Positions 1 to 10,435 of a DNA stretch of 64,000 bases are shown in pieces (positions within the stretch are counted from its first letter, which is position 1; each line of letters opens with the position of its first letter). A program made the translations under genes and the position numbers. The notes under the pieces are model-generated. The model made no database searches. It had not been told where the DNA came from and saw only the letters and a program-made list of their open reading frames with translations. The DNA is taken from assembly GCF_964204645.1 (NCBI RefSeq), contig NC_134026.1:30442650-30506649 (forward strand), read 5' to 3'. Origin of the DNA: Tubulanus polymorphus. Lineage: Eukaryota > Nemertea > Palaeonemertea > Tubulaniformes > Tubulanidae.

Positions 1-47
1 GGTTTGATTCGGTGTAGTGAGTGATGTCTATTGTATATTTGTTGTAG

Positions 48-3000
48 TGTACATGTCGACAGGATGGAGTGAAGATCAGTATGGATTGTTTTGTGAAGTT
101 GTTTCAGCCTGAACGCTATGATTTATGGCGAGCTGGTAAAGACATAGGAGCACATCCCGAGGATGACCAACGCAAACTATACAAAAACCCGAATAAACTC
201 GCCAGTGAATTGGAAGCCAGGTAAATGTCAATCTATTGAAGGATTCATACATTCCTTGAAGAATCATCTTTTCTTGAAACAAAATGTGGAATTTTTTCCT
301 TGATGTCCTTGAAAATTGAAATTAATCGGTCCGATTTTTGTTCAACCCTGTCATGAGGCACTGAACCCACGTGTTAAGCTGTCATTTTCGAATTGAAATG
401 GTTCTTGAAATCTTTAGTGAGGATTCTCGAAAAAATTCCTCGAATAATAATCTGACAGGGTTCTTATAGATCAGTGAAAATCAGGAAATTGACTGTTTGA
501 CGTCTTGTTGTTTTTGCTGTTGATTAGAGTGGCACCTCTTGATAAGAAACAGCTCCCACTGAGGAGGATATCTTATAATTAAATCAGGGAAACTATTGGT
601 CAGCAAAATATGCGAGAAGTTTGAATAGCGAGATCTGTAAGAATCCTGATCTGAATGAAAGGCAGAAACATTCAATAGAATATTCTATCTCCAGGATAAA
701 TGATTTTAAGAAATTTAAAGAAGCGAATAAAGATGGAACGATAGGAGCGAAACGTCATCCGATTTCATCAACTCTAAAACAGAATTCAAACGAGAAAGAT
801 GAGAAAACAGGCAAGAAAAAACTGAAGACAAAAGACGAGAAAAAAACTACGAAGAAACAGAAGAAAGTAGTCGTGCCAGCGGATGAATACGATATCGATT
901 TTGATCAATATTTGTTAGATAACGAGAAGGAGGAAATGTTGAAGAGAGAATACCACGCAGATTCCTCTACTGATGATGAGGAGGATGATGTTGATGATGA
1001 AAGTGATTGTACCGATCAGTCTCCGCAAATGTCTCCGTTAAAACGCTGTCACAGCTATCCAATAACGTCGGACCCCGCACAACCGAAACCTAAATTACTG
1101 AAATCAGCTGCTTACCAAGGATTTACTCTCGGTCCTCAACTGAAATTCGTACTCGAACAACAAGCATTGCGTAAAGCGAAGGAAGAATCAAATTCACCCG
1201 TCGATAATCCGGCTCCATCTGTCTCTGCAACGGAGAAATCTAATCACGGTCAAACAACGTTGATTTGCAGTAAATTCAGTAGTGAATTCACCAGCAGCAA
1301 TCCTGCTAACAGCAGCAGACCTTTTAACATCCCAGTTAACTGTAGCAGACCTGTTAAGATCCCAGTTAATAACCCTGTTACCGCTGGTAAACCAGTTAAC
1401 ATCGGTGCACTGGTTAACATTGGAAAACCTGTTAATAGTGCAAATACAATTCTGAACACACAGATGCCACGGTCAGTTCCACAGATATCTCATACAGTTC
1501 CACAGATATCTCGTACAGTTCCACAGATATCTCATGCAGTTCCACCAATACCACGGTCAGTTCCACAGATATCTCGCACAGTTCCACAGGCATCTCGAAC
1601 AGTTCCACCAATACCACGGTCAGTTCCACAGATATCTCGTACAGTTCCACAGGCATCTCGGACAGTACCCGTGTTATTTCAGGGAACATCTGTACAACAA
1701 CCAGTAATCCGGTTTATGTCTCCAGCTGATGTTAAAACTAGTAAAACATTCATCATGCCTCCGAACGCTAATGTTAAACAATTCCTACAGCAGAATAAAG
1801 TCAAACAGACCGGTCCGACCGGCTTTCAACCTCTAGTGCGAAAAAATGTGTCAAAACTATCAAAGAAGCAACAACAACGAGGATATTTACTACCGACTAA
1901 TCGATTTATACCGGCGAATATATCAGCGGCGGTTCAACACTTACAGAATCTACAAATACCTACTACGAGTAAAATAAAAACACCACGATATATTCAACCG
2001 GCTACAGTGATATCTACTCTAAAACAAGAGAAAACAGGCGTGAAAATGAATTCATCCGCGATGACTACGGCGCAACCAACTCAGTTACAACTTCTACCAG
2101 TTCCGACTTCATTCCAAACTCCTGCTCAAACTGTACAAACAACTGCGTCCGTTATCGCTATCACTGTGAATCCAAACCAATCAGCGCCGACTTTATTGAA
2201 ATTAACTCCTCCCCCTCCTGTCAAAACTACTGCAGGAAATCCGACCCAATCAGCGCAGACTCTACTGAAAATAACTCCTCCCCCTCCTGTCAAAACTACT
2301 GCAGGATATCCGACCCAATCAGCGCAGTCTCTACTGAAAATAACTCCTCCCCCTCCTGTGAAACCAACGGCGCAGACTTCACTGAAAATAACTCCTCCCC
2401 TTCCCTTACAAACAGATACAAATACAGCTGAAAAAACTGTCACAAACTCTACAACTGTCTCTTCATTACATCATCAACCATACCCTCATCCACCTCACCT
2501 TGAAGTTCAAAATCTAAATAATAGTGAACCACCTACTCTAGAATCATCTACTGTTAATTATACTCAACCGCCCGCCCTGCAGTTATCTCAGGGTGCCACA
2601 TCATTAACGCAAGCGCCACCTACCTTAGAACGCGTGGTTTATAAACATCCACCTACTCTATCACCCGTCCACGACCGACAACCTCCGCAACTAGAATTAT
2701 CCAAACATACAACTAGCGGTGAATCGACGAACGCCGATAGCACTGGAAATATCTCTTCTAAACCTTGTAAGACTCGGCCTCAGACGGTTTCAACTCTTCT
2801 GAAACAAATCACTCCTCTCACTGTAAATAGAACAGTTACTGATAGCTTGAAACTACCCTTCAATTTGGACGATTGCCTGAATAAATCATCATCGCTACTG
2901 TCAAACACTGATCAAATAAATACCGGTATTTCATTTGATCGACTGCCACAAGCACCTGCACCGTCAGGTTTCCATGAGGGAACTGCTGCTGCTCCGCCGG

Positions 3001-6000
3001 ATTACAATGACGACACGTTGAAATTTCTCGGTCTGAAAATAGATGAAGAATTGTCGAAGCCTGAATTCAACTTTCAAGATGCGGAGGAGTTCATAAAACA
3101 GTTGGATGAAGAATCGAATGAGAAGCGGCCGATTACGAATAAACCATCGAACATTCAACAAATTAAACATCAGAACATGCCACTACAGATGACCACTCCT
3201 TACATTCAACAACAGAATGTTCAACTACAGTCGACTACTCCAAACATTCAGCAACAGAATGTGCCACTACAGATGACCACTCCTAACATTCAACAACAGA
3301 ATGTTCAACTACAAATGATTTCTACAAACATTCAGCAACAAGTAACTACACAGAATGTCCAACTACAAAAGACTCTTCCAAACTGTGGGCAACAACTTAA
3401 GTCTGCTGAGGATGTGAAGGTAGAAGTTACAAAAAGTTCGTTTGAAACAGAAAATAAGCCGAATGAAACAACTGTAAGTACTATGTATAATACGCGATAT
3501 TTGATTTCAACGCATTCAGTTTCAATAGAGAAATAACTTGAGAATAACGTCGTTATTTGTAGTCTGAGTTGACAGCGTGTCAGTTAGATCGTGAAGAAAA
3601 ACCCATAACGCAACCTAAACCAGCTGCCGATTTAACCAGCAAAAAGATTGAAAACATGAAATTGCGGAGGCACTGCACGACTAAATCACCAGTTATCGCA
3701 AAACCGGATTCAAGTGAACACGGTTTGTACTATTAATACTAGATAGAAAACATGTTCTAGATGCAAACATTATTAGGATCGAAAGGTATTTTTATCATTA
3801 AAGAGATTCGCCGTCTGGGAACGGATACAGAACCGTGGGTTAACCGTTTAGAAAAACTGTGGCAGTTTCAACCGGTGGATTTACGAGCTGAACAACGATA
3901 TAACGAACAAATCGCTAACACTTCACCTCACTGTTCTATCTGTTCATTATTCAAACATCAAAATGAACACGTAAGTTTTCGAAAACAGTGAAACGTCAAT
4001 ATTTTCGGCTAAAAACTAATACGGCTAATACATGTATGTTCTGAATTTTAGGAAGATGAAGTTGAATCATCAACAGAGAATGAGCCCCGACCTGTTCGAT
4101 CTGCTCCTCTCATTCCTGAATTATGTTTCATCTCTTGTGGAGAGAATGCTTCACCATTCGGGTTAAATAATTTACTGGACGAAGACGGTTTGAGTTGTTT
4201 ATTACAGTGTGAAAATTGTAGAGTTTGCGTCCATGCCAGTAAGTGTTCAATGACTGATTACTGCACATTACGTGTATACAATCATCATTTCATTTTGAAT
4301 GTATGTATACTTGAGATGTTATATTGTAGGTTGTTACGGAAGCCCTTCAAATACAGAACCAGATGGATGGAAATGTGCAAGATGTCAGAATAATGCCACT
4401 TATGCTGTAAGTTTCACTCTAAAACCCACCAAACGCACGACCCAGTTTCAAAGTCTCACAGTTGTTGGTTAATTTAACCTTTTAGAGTTAAAATCAGTTC
4501 ATTTTCAGTGTTTAATACTATAGAACTGGGCCCAGTTATGCAGTTTTGAGTTAGAGTTAACTCTTAAGATTCATTTTCAATGTTTTAACTCTTAAGAGTG
4601 AAATTTAACTCAGAATTGTGGAAGTGGATCCTGTGATTTGTGCAATCTCTCTTTGTTTTACTGTCGATAGATTTGTAGTTGTTTGTTTTTTCTATTGAAG
4701 GAATGTCGTCTGTGCAGTTTACGAGGTGGAGCCTTAAAGCAGACGACTGGAGGTCAATGGGCGCACATTATCTGTGCATTATCGATACCTGAAGTCAAAT
4801 TCACTGATGTCACTAGTCGAGAATTAATATCACTGGAGAATGTTCCACCTGCGAGGATGAAATTGGTGAGTGTTTCGTGAAAATTCATCAGTCTGACTCT
4901 TAAGAGGATACAGTTTCACAGTGACCCAGGTTCAGATCTAGGAAAATTGGACGGCCGGGGTCCGGAAGAAAATAAAAGGCATTTCTCAGTTAAAGCAGCC
5001 ACTTGCGGGGTCCTCCCTCCATCTGGGGTTAGATATTTTGAAGAAATCCATCCTAAAAGGATGAGTGTCAAATTCATAGGTTCATAGGCAACCTAAATGG
5101 GAAGGCAGGGCTCCAGACCCCTCAATGGGAAGGCAGGGCTCCAGACCCCTCTGACCATGCCATAAATCCGCCCCTGTGACCTGTTGTAAAACTGATTATT
5201 GTCTTATATTTACAGAAATGTATTTATTGTTATAAGTTATTGAATAGAATGAGTACGTGCGCACAATGTTCAACACTACGCTGTACTCAATCGTTTCATC
5301 CGACCTGCGCCTATCACGCCGGAGTCCAGTTCCAAATCAGTGATTGGCCGTTCCCTGTACGCATCACGTGTCAACAACACATTCAAAACGAGAAGGTATG
5401 AATGACACTTCGTTTTGGGATAGATATACCACATAACCAAAAATTCAGGCGTTACAAAATAACATTTTCCATTTTGGAAATATTTTGGAATTTGATGAAT
5501 TGTCCTGTAATCTGGGAAATGTTTGGTAATTTACAGTTCATGTAGCATAGTTTGAGTAAATGGCAATGTTCGCGATGGGCTTCTGCTTCATTCTCAACGC
5601 TCATTGGTCAATTTTGAACGAAGGCCTACTATGTAATAGCTGTATCGCCAACTAGTAACAAGTGGGGGCAGCACCGCGTTACCAGGTGGCAGTGAATGAA
5701 TGTTATAAACTGATTGATAATTATATTTCTAGACTCAGAGTACAGTAGTTAAGGTTGGTGATACGGTGATTGCGAGACACAGAAATAGTCGTTTCTATAA
5801 ATGTCACGTGATTAAAGTGGACGAAAAGATATTTTATGAAGTTGATTTCGATGACGGAACTTTCAGCAAAAACCTCTTTCCAGAAGACATAAAGGTGAAT
5901 ATTTCACTGACGTGGAAACCTGCAAAACTCAGGGCATCGGAATAATCTAGAAAGTAGTGAGGGAAAACTCAAGGAATTTGACAAATTTTACCAAAAACCT

Positions 6001-8662
6001 AGAAAACTCGAGGAATTTGAATGATTGCTAAATGACCACATGTTTCTTTATCAAAATACGTGACTCATGAAAATGCACCTGCATTCTCTCTATGCACCTG
6101 CAGCAGATTCACTTGGGGAATTTTGCGTTATTACATGGAAAACTCAGCGAAAGTGTCCACTCTATTTTTGAGGTGTTTATGTGTCGACTGTATCTGTTTT
6201 ACAGAACCGTGATTGCGTAAGTTTAGGTCCACCTCGTAAGAATTGTCGGGTTCAAGTAGAGTGGATTGATGGGTGTATATACTCGGGGAAATACCGTGGT
6301 ATCAAACAACACTGCGCATATACAGTAAGTGAATATATAAGTTCATTGATCAATCGACTGCTACATTTGAGATTAATTGAGAAAATTTAGATCTAAAATT
6401 TAGATTTAAAACTAGTTGAGATAAAATATTTAAGATTTTTAATGGAAAATAATATGAGATGATATAATTGAAAATTTGGGCGCCAATTGATTGAAATTTG
6501 AGATGAAATGATTTGAGATGGTGAAGCTCAAATGATTTTAGAGACGATAATTGAGAATTTGAGATGTCCTGCATTGTTTATTAATGCTCTAATGTAATTG
6601 CATGATTATTTATAATGAATAAAGGTTGAATTTGAAGATGGTTGGGAACATCGCGTAGAACGAGATGAAATGTGGACTTTAGATGAAGAATTACCGAAAC
6701 GAGTTAAAAGTCGATTGGTAAGTTTGATTCCTGATCCGGTAATGTTCAATAGTCTCGTATTTTCACTGTACATGTGCAAGATTTCTGCAGACACATTTAT
6801 AAATTTCGACGCCGATTAAAAAGTGTTACCTTCGCTCCGCTTGTTTAAACTCTACTGATTCCTGCCTAGCTTCCTTAGAAATAACTTATTATCTTCTGAA
6901 TTAATGGATTTCGTGTACTTTACGAAAGCGTCCTGGGCACGTATTTGAAAAAGCATTTCGAGGTTTATTCTGAGGTTTATTCCGAGGTTTATTCCGAGTT
7001 GGATGAGTTAACCTTGAAAATTACTTTTTGCTTAGAAAAGCAGTTGATTCTGAGTAAACTTGTTGAAAAATGTTTTCAAATATATCCGGAGGGTGTTGGT
7101 AAAGTACTATATTTTGTGGTACATGTAACATGGATGTTCGTAATTTGATCAAATTTCTATTTGAAAGATTCAGCAGTGAATATTGCTACATGTATATAGT
7201 GTTTCTGATTTTAGGGCCCGTCCTCCACGGCTGAGTAAGTAATCAAGCAGGCCCATTATTATTCTAATCCTGTACCGCCATCTATTGTTGTTTATTCGAT
7301 TAATTGTGTCTGCATGTGAATCTGACTTGCACCTGTGCAGATGATGAGACGTGTGGTTTGTGACGGGAATATATCACGCTTTATCCCCAATATCTGTCTA
7401 CGATTATTGCTTTACAGTCAAACTTGCTTCAAGTCATCGCGTTAAACTCGAGTCATCACTATTTTTGAGTCTCAAATTGTATTTCCAATTCAATTTACTA
7501 CGTATAGTTTGGAATTTGAGTCAGTCATCGTATTACAGAAGTTGTCTCTGTTTCAATCTAATTTGTATTTGCGCTTCAATATACAAAGCGTACACCGTTG
7601 TTTTGATGAGTTATCAGCATAGTGATCGTCCAAACAATGATGACTTAAGCTTGAATTCATTGTATTTCTAATTATGGTGTAAGAGGAGGATTAGTTAGAC
7701 CCCTGGACCCAGTTCCACAGTTGTGAGTTAGAGTTAACTCTGAGTTAAAATTAGTTCATTTTCAATGAGTTAACTCAGGGTCAAATCTTAACTCAGAACT
7801 GTGGAACTGGATCCAGGTCCCAGTTCCACAGTTGTGAGTTAGAGTTAACTCAGAGTTAAAGTTAGTTCATTTTCAATGTTTTAACCCAGGGTCAAATCTT
7901 AACTCACAACTGTGGAACTGGACCCTGGATCCAGTTCCACAGTTCTGAGTTAAGATTTGACCCTGAGTTAACTCATTGAAAATGAACTAATTTTAACTCA
8001 GAGTTAACTCTAACTCACAACTGTGGAACTGGGTACTGATTTGCTTTATTTTAGGTGTATTCTCTATGGCTTCATCTTTAGGAGTTTTTGATGCTGTTGT
8101 TACTGTTTTTTACTACTCAATGTACAGTGTTATAATTATTGTAGTATTTCACGAGCATGCTCGAAATTTATTTGAATGTTGTTTCGTAAAAGTATGTCGT
8201 TCGTCAAATCGACCGTTGTGAAATCACATACAGCTGACTTCTCCTTGTTTGGTAGCAGTAAATGAGTTGACAATTAGCGCTGTAGCATGTTGGGACTGAG
8301 TTGAAGATCCGGACCCAGTTCCACAGTTTTAAGTTTAGATTTGACTCTTCCCAAACTTTAACTCGCAAGTAAACTCAAACTTATGACTCACATCCTGGGA
8401 AATTCAATTACAATAAAAGCCAATATTGGAACCGGTGAAATCATGGAGTTATAACAAATTTCAGAGAGTTATAAGGAATGATATTTTCTAATTGAATTAT
8501 GAGTTAGTGTTGTAACGTACTGTAGATGAATACAGTATTCACTCTGTTTCTATATTTTTCTTGCAGTCAACAGCGAGCGAACGAAGACACGATATATTCT
8601 ACTGCGACGGTCGTGTCAACTATAAACGACACAGAGTCGCGAACAGTAAATACATCGAGTAG
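48..8662 (+). CDS. KDM4: KDM4/JMJD2 family histone lysine demethylase, 5' end outside window
   Basis: JmjC enzyme that demethylates histone H3K9/K36 methyl-lysine in the nucleus. Twelve exons read here: 48-220, 695-3473, 3563-3722, 3804-3970, 4052-4238, 4330-4406, 4701-4865, 5216-5395, 5733-5894, 6205-6324, 6625-6717, 8567-8662. They join in frame to 1452 residues plus stop. The first exon opens with CTC, matching the last two zinc-binding cysteines of the JmjC core, followed by [17 protein letters not shown]. After a giant P/T/Q-rich linker exon come a PHD finger ([15 protein letters not shown]), an extended PHD ([15 protein letters not shown]) and a double Tudor ([34 protein letters not shown]) with the cage Trp and Tyr kept. 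The end ([12 protein letters not shown]) matches the vertebrate C-terminus but stops about 20 residues early. JmjN and most of JmjC, including the iron ligands, lie upstream. The 695 acceptor is my best choice: a dispersed repeat reaches about 650, and 695 has a pyrimidine tract and the right phase. Confidence 0.95.
480..655 (+). repeat. dispersed intronic repeat, copy 1
   Basis: This segment in a KDM4 intron closely resembles 50880-51045 in the first ZSWIM intron. Both share a T-rich start, then an ACCTCTTGA(T/G)AAGAAACAGC block, GAGGATATCTTATAA, and an end reading GATCTGTAAGAA. It is an interspersed repeat of unknown class and ends about 40 bp before the chosen acceptor of the giant exon. 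Confidence 0.7.
1468..1675 (+). repeat. coding minisatellite in KDM4 linker
   Basis: In-frame tandem repeats of a 21-nt unit encoding VPQISRT-like heptapeptides. The last part is a 63-nt higher-order unit ([21 protein letters not shown]) present twice. Two further in-frame repeats lie in the same exon: a Pro-rich one at about 2160-2400 ([15 protein letters not shown]) and a Gln-rich one at about 3145-3370 ([14 protein letters not shown]). Confidence 0.85.
4437..4637. mobile_element. palindromic MITE, CCAGTTCCACAGTT family (two degraded units)
   Basis: Two adjacent units of about 100 bp in a KDM4 intron. Each starts with a CCAGTTNNNCAGTT-type end, has a middle rich in GAGTTAA / TTCATTTTCA, and ends with the inverted terminus (ACTGGG or GTGGATCC). 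The same family recurs at 7708, 8309, 12901, 19078, 26310, 43210 and 43527. No coding capacity. Confidence 0.7.
5091..5149 (+). repeat. tandem duplication, about 28-bp unit x2
   Basis: Two back-to-back copies of a unit reading AATGGGAAGGCAGGGCTCCA with GACCCCTC after it, in a KDM4 intron. Confidence 0.8.
7708..8033. mobile_element. triple palindromic MITE with perfect inverted outer units
   Basis: Three units of the CCAGTTCCACAGTT family lie side by side in the last KDM4 intron. Unit 1 (7708-7811) and unit 3 (7930-8033) are exact reverse complements over 104 nt. Unit 2 (about 7818-7927) lies between them in the orientation of unit 1. Each unit is itself roughly palindromic, so the intron transcript can fold into a long hairpin. 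Confidence 0.9.
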
Positions 8663-9785
8663 ATTTACGCATAGCAGGCATTTATTGAATGAGAATATAT
8701 CAGTGGCAGCAGCAGCAGCAGCAGCAGCGGGGGCGGATAATTCGACGTGGGATCCGTTAACTATGTGGTGGTATCAGCAGGCTTTAGTGCAGCATTATCT
8801 CGGATAATTCAGTCATTTATTTTCATATATCGCGCTTCGTAAAACAGTTGATGTATACTGCAGGGTCCCGTTAAACACATAAATACAATGAAGTTCTATT
8901 TGTCTCAGTTTGTCAACTGAATAGAAACTGATTGTAAATATTGTAAATATCAAACTGAATTTTCATTAATATATTATTACGTACCTGATGATTGTAGTTC
9001 GGGTGAAGAATATGTTTCTAGTAATTCACTCAACCAGATAATTCGAGCAGCAATTCATCTATTGAATCTGAATCTGTATTTGGCAGCTATTGAACCGTGA
9101 ACTTTGCAGTTTGTAAATAGATTTCTTTTTTAGTTTTGAGCTTAGTTTGATCATTGTATAAATTGCATTTAATTATATTTAACTCTTGTATATAATCAAA
9201 ACTTATTCGGATTAATTGGAACTCCGTTGAATTTATTGTACAGAATGGTTACTGTATATATCTGAATCGTTCCTATGAGATTATTGGATACTTGTCTAAA
9301 CTTCTATTGATAATTGCTTTGTATAAATTGAATGCATTGAGTTCATTATTATTAGCACAATGCAAATGTCAATTTTTCGATTATAAGATTTTGAAATACG
9401 CATACAGTGGACTGTTCGCTCAAGTCGGATCCGTTCTACTCGGGAGAACCTTATTGAGGTTATGTATTTGTTTGCCTGCTAGTGTTGGAGACTTGCTCAT
9501 CATACATAGCAACAAAACATAATCGGGGGGATTTACAAACTTATCATTGTTCCGAAGAGCCCACTTGAGCGGAGTCTACTGCCAATATTCATCTTAAGGT
9601 TTTTTTTCATTCGTACAAATCTTTTCTGCGATGGCGTTATATATTTTTTTTGATTTAATTTAATTTAAGCGCATCCAGTTTGCGGTAGATTGACAGATTA
9701 ATGTTGTTTCTAATCGATCTAATTTAATAATAAATTTTATTTCTGCCAGGTTACAAATAAACAATAGTTCAGTCATTTCTGTATT
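8663..9785 (+). other. KDM4 3' untranslated region
   Basis: Follows the KDM4 stop. A GCA/CAG run at about 8706-8728 gives an Ala run in another frame but is not coding. No other gene is visible to the next polyadenylation signals, and 9786-10100 is short AT-rich intergenic DNA between convergent genes. Confidence 0.6.
9729..9761 (+). terminator. KDM4 polyadenylation signals
   Basis: Two AATAAA hexamers, at 9729-9734 and 9756-9761, about 1.1 kb after the KDM4 stop. They are placed to end the plus transcript before the convergent TPC1 gene. Confidence 0.5.
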
Positions 9786-10106
9786 TAAGTTGTCATCGGA
9801 TAAGTCATCAAGTCATTTTAGCCCAGTTAAGACTGTCACCCATCTTTTCAGTGCATGAATATTCTATTTAAACAGTAGTTTGTACTTTCCTCAAATCTCA
9901 CTCAACCAATAAATTTCATTCATGCATTAAATACAACACATCAATTGCCCTGAAGTAATGCGTAGTACACTTGTCTTAGTACACTTGCTAACACGCATCC
10001 ATGGAATCCAGATAATTTGGGAAGTTCAATAGATCGCTTTTTGCTGAACTTCATGAAACCTTCCAATGAGTTAAGTAAAGACATCAATCGATATGTTAAT
10101 TGATTG

Positions 10107-10435
10107 TTTATTGATCATGAAGCACCTCGGATACATTTCATTGTAATACTGAATAATATACAATTAACTTAATGGCAAATGATATAACATTTAATAAATC
10201 ACATTATTAAGATACTTAGCATAGACAAATTACACATGTGCAAGAGATTGAATAATTAGGACAATTGTAATACACTGTAATATCATACTAACTAGATATA
10301 ACGAACTATCAATTATAACAAACATATTCCTGGTCCCGTGAAGTTCGTTGTCACGTAGTTACACTGTAATCCTTGTCTCAGATAAAGGGGAACTGGTTAA
10401 ATTAGTCCCAAGTTCAGCAAAATTCAGAGTCTGAG
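10107..10435 (-). terminator. TPC1 3' UTR with polyadenylation signal
   Basis: On the minus strand an AATAAA (plus-strand TTTATT at 10107-10112) lies about 325 nt after the TPC1 stop codon. This leaves roughly 0.3 kb between the KDM4 and TPC1 transcript ends. Confidence 0.5.

Noticed and set aside
621-3536. A 971-codon intronless gene
   Set aside because: It has no good start codon, ends at a splice donor (3474), and joins in phase to KDM4 exons on both sides; it is an internal exon.
8526-8807. Small protein with a poly-Ala run
   Set aside because: It overlaps the last KDM4 exon in another frame and owes its Ala run to the CAG repeat in the 3' UTR.
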